A stretch of 64,000 nt of DNA from Pholiota molesta (lineage: Eukaryota > Basidiomycota > Agaricomycetes > Agaricales > Strophariaceae), in NCBI GenBank assembly GCA_014925825.1, contig JACGCK010000059.1, positions 186,001 through 250,000 of the forward strand, in the 5' to 3' direction. Position numbers and translations under genes: made by a program. The notes beneath the pieces are model-generated. The model was not told where the DNA came from. It did not search any database and saw nothing but the letters and a program-made list of their open reading frames with translations. Of the stretch, positions 23,743 through 33,837 are shown one piece after another. Each line of letters starts with the position of its first letter. The first letter of the stretch is position 1.

Positions 23743-26501
23743 ATGAGACCCCATATGCCTACCAGCGCAGGTAGTTCTTCGTCTTCAGAGGACGTTGAAG
23801 TTCAGGCGCACGATTCAGGTTAGCACTACACCCATCTTTGGATCCACTTTGAAGTCAGAACAATTTGCACTGCCGCCCCTATAGATATTGAACGTCATGA
23901 TCCCCAGAGGAGGCCCCCTACAAAAAGGACTAGAGTGTCTACTTCGCCCCAATCTCGAGTGAAGCCCGCTCAGCCAAAGAAAGCTACCCGACAACCAAAG
24001 AAGACCCTCAGTCTTCTGCCGACGATGCCTCTCGATATCATATTTGAGGCATGGATTTCTGAATGTTACATGTGTGCTTATCAGGCTAATGATAACTCCA
24101 TTATAAACTTCGTGCAGATTCTAGGATTTCTCGCACCCAGAGATCTACTCACAATGGCGAAGACCAATACATTATTCAGGAGGACGTTGCTATCCTCGCA
24201 GGCAACCACTGTTTGGAAGTCATCCAGGGAGCGGGTCGGGGGACCAGCTTGTCCAAGCGATTTCAATGAAGTGGAGTGGGCATTGCTGCTCTTTGGAATT
24301 GTCTGTCAGGTAAGTATGAGCATGCCTATCACTGTCGACATATCGGTGGTCTAAATCCACGGACAATGCTGAATGATCTTTGATGTGTTTCTATCATTCT
24401 AGAGCTGTGGCACTCCTCACATCCGCAAAATAGACTTCTCTATCAGACGTCGCGTCTGCGCGTCATGCAAGAAGAAAGGGTATGCCCTTCTACCTATTAT
24501 CTTCGAGGAATTTCTCTCAGATATAACTAGTGTCCTGGCGAAGTCGAGGTTCAAGACACGTTTTTCCGGAGAAGATAACTCTGTTCTTGAACTGCTTCCT
24601 TCTACGAGTGGTGCGTTTTCTAACTATCCCGAGGGGCAGGATCTACCCAAGTCCCAAACCATAGCAATTGTATACTTACGCTTTGCAGACAACGGAGACT
24701 CAATGTACTCCTTCCAATCGAAACGCGGATGCAACTATTACTGGATTGCAGACATTGACAACATGCTCCGCCGCCTAAGCGTGCTCCAGGCTAACATTAT
24801 GAGAGGTCTTCCAAACGCAGCAGAGAACCTCGAGACTTTCAAAGCGGAACGGAAGCAGCTTGTGAAGAATATCAAAGATGTGAGGCTCAGACACCTGAGC
24901 TTTAGAAGCATTGAATTTGGTTTCGCTAATTCGACTGCATATCTAGGATGTACCCCGATTAAACGCATGGAAGCACAAAGTTGCTGGACAGCGCATACAA
25001 GACATTTACAATACCAAGGAGAAGCGCAAAAGAGAGTAAGTCTTCTTCTGTGAACTAGGATACGTGTAGGATGGCTTATAATATTTTCTCCCAGCATACT
25101 TGATAGGATGATGCAATTGGGATACTTGAGGGAGGAATTGACAACCGTCGAGCTGGATCCCGAATGCCGAAAATCCACTGAGCTCACTGAGCGCAGTAAG
25201 TCTATTCCTAATATTTTCCGCTGCATATCTGGAAAGTTAACACATCCGTTCCAGTCTGGCAACGCATCCGCCCCGACCTCGAAGCAAAAGCCTCAACAGC
25301 TCGCGAAATCCGTCTCATTAGAGAGCGCGAATCTCTCTTCATGCAGCGCCGCAGAATCGTAGCATTCTGCTACGACGCCTACAAAACTACGCTTCTCCCA
25401 TCGCAATGGACATATCTCCCGCGCGTTCTGGATATCTGTAATTTCGAGTGCTTCAAGACACTCATTGAGGCAGACGTCGACGTGGACCTCGGGCCGGAGG
25501 ATTTTTCGCGGTGTATGGAGATGCTGCCGGAGCTTTTGGCGACGAGAATGGAAGAGTTGAGGACGTCGTTGCGAGAAATTATGCGCGCCACCATTAATTT
25601 CGCTACTTCTGCTTCAACCTCAACACCGGCGACCCCACCTGATAACCTTACTCCCGATGCGGACCTATTGGATCTGGCCACCGCAACCTTTTACTGCCAA
25701 AGAGAATGCTGGAGACACAGAGGCACCCACAGCGCACGTCTGGCCATTGGCTGGAACACCATCGCCACACATCACTGTGACTATGAAGACGAAGGCGTCG
25801 GCGTTGTGATACGGTCCGAGCCATATCTCCCCAACACGCTGGGTGAAGCCGATGTCGAGTCTCAGAGGCCTCGGTTCCTTTTCAACACGAAAGCTGCCAT
25901 CGTCGCACAGGATCTGGTACGATGCGCTGGACTCGGCGAGAATGCGTTGGCCTCTGAGATGGATGCGAAGAATCTGAGGTTTGACTGTAAACTATGTGGG
26001 ATTAAGCAGGGATCGAGTATGCATTACAGAGTTGGCTTTGGATGGCGCGACGCGGTGAGTAATGTCCGAATAAATGACCTACTCGCGAAGTCGAAAACAA
26101 ATATTGTCCAGGTATACCATACAACCAACGTTCATTCCAAAAACATATCAAGTCCCTTTGATGGTTGGAAGGTCCTTCCAGAAGAAGAAACGGCCAAGGT
26201 GATGGAGAGAGAACGAGAGGATACGAAGTGGCGCTGCGCATTTTACACGTGCAATCACTGCTCGACCTACTTGAACACCAAAGGCGTAGAGGAGGAAGTA
26301 AAAGTCCATGTGCAGACTATGTGGGTGTTTACTTTGTTTGTTCAGGATCTTTTAGTTGAACTTTTTCTCATGAATAGGCATGGGATTGAAGATCCCCTGA
26401 ATCCCGATGATTATTTCTACTTCGAGCGATACAGATTGCTACTTGACGATAAAAGCAGATGGTATGCTGTTCCAGCGCCAGATACCTTGAACGAACCTTG
26501 A
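23743..26501 (+). CDS. F-box domain protein, lineage-specific Agaricomycete type
   Basis: Likely a substrate adaptor of an SCF ubiquitin ligase. Exon 1 (from 23743, 'MRPHMPTSAGSSSSS') is joined to a basic stretch ('RRPPTKRTRVS'), then the F-box: 'LLPTMPLDIIFE', 'ILGFLAPRDLLTMAKTNT', 'SSQATTVWKSSRERV'. A Cys pattern follows ('CGTPHIRK...CASCKKKG'), then long helical, charged regions through about 10 exons. The final large exon runs from about 25253 to 26055 ('LIRERESLFMQRRRIVAFCY'), then two short introns, ending 'YAVPAPDTLNEP' at 26501. The F-box appears split after 'IIFE' by a 69-nt segment (24049-24117) that ends in CAG but begins GCATGG. It has no stop and is a multiple of three, so it could be a GC-AG intron or an in-frame insertion. 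Targets are unknown. Confidence 0.75.
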
Positions 26502-26825
26502 ATTATCGTTCAGCATATTTAAACACTTAAACATATCTTCTTGGAACATTTGGACAGTAGCATCGAGGGAAAATGCCAATAAATTTCACATCTTGAATTG
26601 GATATCTGACTAGGATATATTATAGTACATACTTTACCAGCCTATGGTGTTCATTCTGTATAGAAAATAAAATGCGCGATAATATTCGTCAGCGCTAAAT
26701 ATTCTGCGAACTTTTTTTAAGCATCTACGCATTACCGTCGGCGTATAACTTACAATTTATGGTAGCTAGCGTCTTCAAGTATATGTATATTGCGGCTTGG
26801 GCTCCCTCTATAAACATTGAGACAT

Positions 26826-27611
26826 TTAAACAACATCCTCATACTCTTTCAAATTATCGAGGAGTCCCTTCCATCTTCCCCCGTGCCACGAACTTATATC
26901 CTTCCATTTCTGGCCATCTTCTCCGAAAGCGGTTCGCATCCAAATGAAGTAACCCGCAACAGAAAAATCTGCCCAGGATATGGTGTCTCCCAGCAAGTAC
27001 GGACCATCAGTCTTCGCATACCATGCGTCGACTTTGCCCAGGTCTTCCTTAAACTTTCCCCACTGCTCCGCAGCGGCATCGCCTTTCGGTAGGAGGTCCT
27101 CAAGGGTCTTGCCGAACCAGGCCTCCCGCGTTTGGCGGAATAAAGCTGCACCACGAGGGGTGAGCAGCGGGCGGACGTTAGGAATGATGAAGGTCCATAG
27201 CGCAGAAAGATTTGCCGCAAAAGCATCGCCGAACGGCCATTGTGCACCAATCGTGTTGTTTGGGAAAAGGCTGGGTGTAGAGGGATATGTCTTCTCCAAG
27301 TATTCGGCAATCAATAGTGAATCCGAAAGGTACACTCCCGTGGACGGGTCGTGAATGGCAGGAAGTGTATATTCAGGGGAATCAGTGGAAGTAGGTGCAA
27401 TACCAAACTTCAAGCAGTGACTTTCGATGTCTGGGAGTTCGATCCATTCAGTGTTGTAGGCAAGGCGCTTGTAGTTAAGACAGTATCTGGTGCTAATTAT
27501 TGGCGCCAATAACGCGGAGGCCTTATGACAGGCTTACCTTGCTTTCCATGTGCTTGGAGAGAACGCATTTCCTGGGACTGCCGGCGCAATATCATAGAAG
27601 ATAATGGTCAT
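26826..27611 (-). CDS. Glutathione S-transferase, FuA/LigE-like, copy 1
   Basis: Conjugates or binds small electrophilic and aromatic compounds with glutathione. FuA-class GSTs of wood-decay fungi are related to bacterial LigE etherases and bind wood extractives. Exon 1 is 27538-27611 ('MTIIFYDIAPAVPGNAF', 'SPSTWKA'), followed by a 51-nt intron and exon 2 at 26826-27486. Motifs: 'RYCLNYKRLAYNTEWIE' in the N-terminal thioredoxin fold, 'YTLPAIHDPSTGVYLSDSL' with the cis-Pro and SD glutathione-contact loop, 'IAEYLEKTYP', and the C-terminal all-helical domain 'GPYLLGDTISWADFSVAGYF'. Length (about 245 residues) and reading frame are normal. It appears functional. It is the first of four clustered paralogues, and its upstream ~50 bp closely match those of copy 2. 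Confidence 0.9.
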
Positions 27612-28448
27612 GCTGTAGAACGATTTTCTTTTCAGAACGTAGGAATGTGAAGTCAACTGGAATTCTTAGCCTCAACTTGGCCTCGTTTTAAGCATTCGAA
27701 TCTCTATTGGTAAGCCTTTAGCAAGCTTGAACGCGATAAAATTTATAAGCCAGAAAGGATTCCAGAAAGGATTCATAATCTCATATGATGAAATTTGATC
27801 GGTCCCACACGGTGTACACCTGCTAGTAGCGAGGCCAATAATAAAGTCGGTGAAACGTGTGATGACCTGTGATGGAAGTAAGTATTTGAGCCGTGCCATG
27901 TACGGTCACAACTTACTCATGCTACATGCAAATATGACGCGTTGGCCAACAATAGGCGCCTGATGCTTCCCTATAAATAGCCAAATCACGTGTCCTAGAC
28001 GCTGGAGTTCGCTCTTCAGTCTAATTGTCATTGTTTTCCCTCGCCAAATTTTTGGGATCTATGCAAAACTGAGGGGGTTCCTCTAATTGAAGTAAAGGAG
28101 TGGTCAAAAGGCGAATGTTTGTCTCTTTCGGCACTGGGAGCTTTGCGGCCTGCTTCAAAGTGAAGCCATTTTTCTTGAGCGCAGTAGCTGGGTTAAACGA
28201 TATAGATACAAATTTCTTGGGGGCTTCATTCAGAGTTTACATCCATACTTTATTTGATTTCAAACGAGTTGATTGCACTTACTTATTAAAAAGAGAATGC
28301 AAGCTGCAGTCCCATAGACTCTGTCAGATGTCCCCAACCACGGCCTTGGCTCCTCCAATGAAGAAGAGCGGGCTCTTTTAACTTTTGAATAAGTATATCG
28401 TTGTGATTTTATGCAATGCCATTTATAGCAGCTACAATTATTGCACAT
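27612..28448. other. Spacer between GST copies 1 and 2, part of an inverted repeat
   Basis: A segment at about 27945-28012, read on the minus strand, matches 35050-35112 read on the plus strand ('gacacgtgatt(t/c)ggctatttata...gcatcaggcgc(c/t)tatt'). This places one arm of an inverted duplication here. At 28325-28375 the minus strand resembles the 3' flank of GST copy 3 (37755-37795). No gene. Confidence 0.5.
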
Positions 28449-29247
28449 TCAAACTACAACTTCATACTTCTTTAAGTTATCGAGGTGTCCCTTCCACCTT
28501 CCCCGTGCCACGAACTAATCTCCTTCCATTTTTGGCTATCTTCGCCGAAAACAATTCGCATCCAGGTAAAGTAGGCCGCAACAACAAAATCTGCCCAGGA
28601 CACGGTATCTCCCAGCAAGTATGGACCACCACTCTTTGCATACCAGGCATCGACTTTGTCCACGCCTTCCTTAAACTTCCCCACAGTTCCACGGCAGCGT
28701 CGCCTTTGGGTACGAGTTCCTCGAGGGTCTTGCCGAACGTGGCCTCCCTCGCTTGGCGGAATGAGACTGCACCACGAGGGGTGAGCTTCGGGCCGACGAT
28801 AGGAAGGGTGAAGGCGTATAGCGTGGGGATTGTATTCGCCACAAAGGCGTCGTTGAACGGCCATTGCACGCCGATCGTGTTGTGCGGGAAAAGACTGGGC
28901 GTAGAGGGATATGTCTTCTCCAAGTATTCGGCGATCAAGAGTGAGTCCGCAATGTACACTCCCGTGGACGGATCGTGAATGGCAGGAAGGGAATAACGAG
29001 GTTTTCCGTTGGGGTGAGTGGAAGTAGGTGGAATGCCTGATTTTATGCAATGACTCTCGATGTCTGCGAAATCGATCCATTCGGTTTTGTAGGCAAGGGC
29101 CTTGTAGTTAAGACAGTATCTGGTGTTGATAATAAGCGCCGATATTTAGAATGATATCTTATAACAAGCTTACCTTGCTTTCCATGTGTTCGGAGAGAAC
29201 GCACTTTTAGGGAACGTGGATGCAATATCGTAGAAGATAATGGTCAT
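28449..29247 (-). pseudogene. Glutathione S-transferase copy 2 with two single-base deletions
   Basis: Same family and two-exon structure as copy 1: exon 1 is 29174-29247, and exon 2 begins at 29119. The reading frame is clean through 'YSLPAIHDPSTGVYIADSLL' and 'GKTLEELVPKGDAAVE', then shifts by -1 near 28679-28682, where paralogues have one more base in the TGGGG(A/G)AAG tract. The next frame carries the expected 'DKVDAWYAKSGGPYLLGDTV' and 'SWADFVVAAY'. A second base is missing near 28501-28504, where paralogues have five G (minus strand) and this copy four. The family C-terminus follows in the third frame to a stop at 28449-28451. Both breaks are in homopolymer tracts, so this is either a young pseudogene or an assembly error. 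Everything else is well conserved. Confidence 0.75.
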
Positions 29248-31496
29248 GCTGTAGAACGATTCTCCTCACAGAACGTAGGAATGTGTGGTTAGATAAAGAC
29301 AAGGGTGACTCCTGGCCTCCCCTGCCTGGCCTGGTTTTAAGTATTCCGAAGCACTCGCTGATCTCGCTGATCCGCGCTTCGGTTACTGGAGTCGGATGGA
29401 CGAACCGATGACGAATTTTGTTTTCAAAATCAATTGGATTATAGTCAATGAACAGTAGCGGCGGAGACGGAGAACGTTATTTTTGAGTCAATGTCTTCCT
29501 GTTGAATGGGTTCAGGGCCTTGATAACGTCCCATGATGAGATTCATGAGTAAGCCTTTGGCTTGAGCGCGAAATTTATAAGCCAGGAAGCAGAAAGATTG
29601 CTAATCCCGCACCTGGCCAAGGAGGATGACGCGATGACGAGTCATGCGACAGTGATAATGATAAAATACTCATGCTACATGCAAGTAGTCCATAGCAATT
29701 CATAGCGAGATGAATATGCTGAAATTAACGCATGGCTATACATCTACTAATATTTCAGACCTGGGGGTTCAGTAGGTGAATTTACCTTCCAGAGACGACA
29801 GGAGACTACCGATATGAAAGAGGCGTAGCTACCAGGACCCCCGCCGCCTAAGAAGGCTCAGAGCGCGCGAGGATATGCCACTTACAGCGTCCTCCAGAGT
29901 CCACGTCCACATGTACTGCGCGACTTCATGTGCGCGATAGGCAGGGTATGCTCCTCTAATCACACGTGCCTCGGGTTTGGGCGTGCGCATCCCAAGGTCC
30001 TTTACACTCCTTTTCAATTTCTCCCGGCTGTAAACTATTTGCAACCGAGATCCTTGTGGTCGGTAAATAAGCCGAGCAAGGAAGAGCAGGAAGAGAGACG
30101 GACAACAGGGATCAAAAGAACAGAAAATCCTGGAAAGATGATATTGTGTTACGAGTAGCTTGCCGCCTTCATTTCGCCCAATCCACATCCCTCCTGGGGA
30201 AGCCCACAGAACACCCGGCTTCAGTTCTCGTCGCTCGAGCATGCATTGAATAGTATAGCTATGATAGGGTATGATAGAAAGAGAGGCAGGTACGTACTAG
30301 GTATCAGACAAAACGGCGTATGAGATAGAGAGAGAAAGAGAAAGAAGGATCCGAGGGTGTAATGGCGTAGTAAGCGTAATAGAAACGAATAGCAGCAGAG
30401 ACAAACAGAAAATCGAAGAAAATCGAAGAAAAGGGCATCAGGACGACGAACCACGGCCACAACCCACCATCACACAACAACCAGAGCCGGCCCAGCCCAC
30501 ACGACACGGCGTCCGCATCGTGCGCATCCCCCCGGTCTCGTTCGGATGCCGCAGCTAATATTTCGGGGAGAGCCGAATGGTGTCGATGGACGGCTATTCC
30601 AGGTCGACCGTTCTGGAAATGCGCATATGCGTAAATGACGGAAAGAAAGTCCATCATAAAGAAACAAAGCAAAGTACTCGAATCTTAAGCGGGGTAGGGT
30701 AGGGTAGGGTAGATAGAATACAATCCCTGAAACAAGGGGCGTGTCGATAGCTAGCAAAAGGGCTGGACGGCGAGCGAGGTAGGTAGTAGGTATTAGAGCT
30801 AATGTTGGGAAAGGAGCGTGATGTGAAAAATAAAAAAAGGTCAAGTGTACAAGAGGCGCATGGGACGAGGCGCGGATGCAGGTATTATGTGGTGTAGCGG
30901 TGATGATGGTGGTAGCTCGGTGGGCGGGATAGGAGCAGGAGGGAAGGTGATGGTGGGGCGTGGGGCGTTGCTGATGGGTGGGTAATGGCTCGGTTGACGG
31001 CCAGGTAGGGCGACAAGAAGAGGAGGGCGGCGAACATCTTCGGCCGCAAGAATGACGCCGCGATACCACCAAAAGATGCAGCGTCGAAATAGATATGCGG
31101 CCAGGGCGTCGATAGGCCGGGGTCGACAAAAACGAGGGGCAGGGACGCCGACGCGACATGCGCAAATAAAACCAAGACGGCGGCGACCGCAAATGGAGGG
31201 AGGGACGAATGATTCGTTGGTTGGTTCGTTAGGACACAAAACCCAAAAAATAAAAAATCATAAAAGCAAAAGGAGGGAACATAACGAGCGGGCGGGGCAA
31301 GCAAAAAAGAGGCACGCAGACACACACAATAAACCAAGAACAGGCTGTGCCGCCATCGCCTGGACGCACTTGGAGGCTTGTAGGTTCCCTGGACCATGAA
31401 AGCGAGACTCCGCAGGACGGCCAAACCCAACCTGCAGCCCCATCGCCGGACGGCCAGGCCAACAGTCGCGCGCGCAGCAGCCACCCCACCCCCTAA
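29248..31496. other. Long intergenic stretch 3' of the CaaX-protein gene
   Basis: The left part (29248-29330) is the GST-2 upstream region, closely like that of GST-1. From about 29830 to 31490 the minus strand is pyrimidine-rich and could be a long 3' untranslated region of the gene ending at 31497. The open frames there (for example 30470-31192) are His/Pro/Arg-rich artefacts of composition. A pentanucleotide run, 'gggtagggtagggtagggta', lies at 30699-30720. Confidence 0.4.
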
Positions 31497-33837
31497 TCAC
31501 ATAACAACGCACTTGCAGCACCCCCCCTTCTCCTCCTCCGCCTCCTCCTGCCGCCCCGGCCCCGGCCCGCCCCCGAGCGTGATCGTCGCCGTCGTCGCCG
31601 CAGGCGGCGCGTAGTGCGCGAACGGCGCGGGCGACGGCGATAGCTGCCGGTGCCGGTCGGACACCGGCGGCGGATGCGGATGCGCGTCCTCTCTTGCTGC
31701 TGTGGCGGTATCGGATGATGGCGGATGGGGCGCGGCGGCGCGCCCGAACTCGTCCATGGGGATGGACACGAAGTTGTCGCCGCGCGCGGGCCGGTATTTC
31801 GTGCCGTCGAAGCCAAACGTGCCTGGCGCCTAGTGGTACAGAGCATAGTTAGTAGGAATGAAGGGTAAACGCAAGGCAGGAAGATCGCGCGTGCAGCGAG
31901 AAAAAAAAATAGTGGGCATGCGCAACGCACCGGAGCAACCGTGTTGTCGACCTTCCTCGGCTTCGGGCTCCCGTCCGCGTCCTCGTAGTGCCCGTCGAGC
32001 CCCTTCTTCCGTGCCACCACCGGCAGCACGACCTATCCCAAAAACCAAACCGTCAGCACCCCAACCGCAGAAAAAGAAAAGCACCCGCAGAGCAAGCAAG
32101 AACAGAGAACGGAAAGAACCGCGCACGCACCTCGTCCCAATTCCCCGCCCGCGGCACGGGCTGCGTCCACGACGGGATCGCGTCCGCCATGTCCTCGCCG
32201 TCGCCCAGCGGCGTCGGGTAGTACGCCACGCTGCCCCGCAAATCCACCTGCGCCTGCTTCCCCGGCGGCGACGACGATTTCGATTTGGTTTTGGCCTTGG
32301 CCGCGGGGCCGCGCGCGGCCTTCTTCGCCGCGCCGGGGGACAGGCCCCTTTTCTGCTGCGCCGCGGAGGAGGGCGGCGAGGCGCTGAGGGTCGCGGTCGG
32401 CTGGCGCGAGTTGAAGGAGGCGGAGGCGCCGGGGGGCGATGCGGCGGGGGATTTCGAGGAGGATGACGTTGATGTATTGTTGTTGGTGTTGTTGCTGTTG
32501 TTGTTGGTGGTGGTGTTGTATACACCGCCTATCACAGGCGGCGTACCCGGCGCCGCGCGCGACTCCGACGAGCGGCGCGACGCGGGCCCCGGTATTCGCG
32601 TCGGCGGCGGGGGCTGCATCTGCTGCTGCCGCGACGACGGCCGCGGGAGCATGCTCGGCGTCGGCGTCGTGCTGCGCTCGTGCGCGCCCGCGACCGTCGT
32701 CCACTCGCCCGACGGCGCCGCCTCGCCCGCGCGCGGGATGTACGCGTACGCCCCGCCCGCCTCGACGAGCGAGTGCGCGTCGTCGCCGTCCTCCGCCTCG
32801 CCGTCCCAGTCCGTCGGCGGGTGCTCGTCGAGCACCCGCCCGCCCGCGTCCACGTGCTCCTCGTCCAAGTAGATGCTCTCGCGCTCCTTGTGCGTCATCC
32901 CCGCGATGCTGCCCGCGCGCCTCCGCCTCCTCGGCGGCGCGCCGCCGTCGTCCTTCGCCGCCGCGGCGGGGCCGCCCCCCTGCGCGGCGCCCGGCCGGCG
33001 GCTCGCGATGAGGTGCCCGTAGTTCGCGATGTCGAGCATCTCCTGCCGGCGCCCGACGCGCAGCTCGCCGACGCCGCCGTTGCGCGACACCTCGCCGCGG
33101 TACCAGTGCTCGTACGGGCGCTCCTCGGAGTCCGTCGACGCGCGCGCGGGCGCCTCCTCGAGGGACCCGTTCCGCGGCGGCTGCGGCTGGGGCGTGAAGC
33201 CGGAGGACGCGCTCGCGTCCGTCGGGAAGGGCGGTGCCTCGTGCAGCAGGCCCGACGGCTGGCGGTGCGCGCGGCTGAGGAGCTCGCCCGTGGACTGCGT
33301 GGAGGACGAGGGAATTAAGCCTGGCGAGAGGGCGAACGGCGTGACGGAGGGGCTGTGACTGGACCCGTTTAGGTGCGGCGAGTTGGCCGCGCTGGACGGC
33401 TGGGACATCGGCGGCCGTGTCGCCTTCGGTATTCGGGTGGGCTTGGCGTCGGCGGGGCGCGGGGAGAGCGCGCGGGCGGGGTTCGTGCTGGACGACTGCG
33501 AGCTCGTCGTGCTCGTCCGGGCGTTCCCGTTGGCGTGCCCGTTCGGGAGATCAGAGGCGTAGGGCGAGGAGTAGGTGCGCGCGCGCTGGAAGTCCGTTTT
33601 CGTATTCGTATTTGGCTTCGCGCTAGGGGCGCCGTTGCTGACGCGGGCGGGGGCTGCGGGCATCGTACGATCTGAGGGGGGCTGGCGCTGGTAGGGCCGT
33701 TGGGCGGCGGAGCTCGAGGACTGGTGGGACGAGTTGGACGTGGGCGAGACCTGTCGTTGGCGCAGTGTTTTGTCGGGGTAGGCGGAGTAGGGGGCGGTGG
33801 ACACATCTTCCACGGACGATAGCGAAATGGCGGACAT
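31497..33837 (-). CDS. Intrinsically disordered protein with C-terminal CaaX prenylation motif
   Basis: Function unknown. Exons: 32131-33837, 31931-32032 and 31497-31829, about 710 residues. The start 'MSAISLSSVEDVSTAPY' is followed by ~190 residues rich in Ser/Pro/Gln/Asn, as in regulatory scaffold proteins. The most conserved-looking parts are 'ERPYEHWYRGEVSRNGGVGE', 'GRRQEMLDIANYGHLIASRR', 'DLRGSVAYYPTPLGDGEDMA' and 'KVDNTVAPAPGTFGFDGTKY'. The last residues are 'GGCCKCVVM': CVVM is a canonical farnesylation motif (C-a-a-M), and the neighbouring Cys residues could be palmitoylated. I infer attachment to a membrane, likely plasma membrane or cell cortex. An Asn-rich run (about residues 442-455) and very high GC are also notable. 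The splice sites are clear because only they bring the CaaX end into frame. Confidence 0.8.

Noticed and set aside
30470..31484. Minus-strand frames of 199 and 240 residues
   Set aside because: His/Pro/Leu-rich, produced by pyrimidine-rich DNA; no family motif. Probably 3' untranslated or intergenic.
31858..33675. Long plus-strand Arg/Pro/Ala-rich frames, up to 212 residues
   Set aside because: Antisense shadows of the GC-rich CaaX-protein gene.
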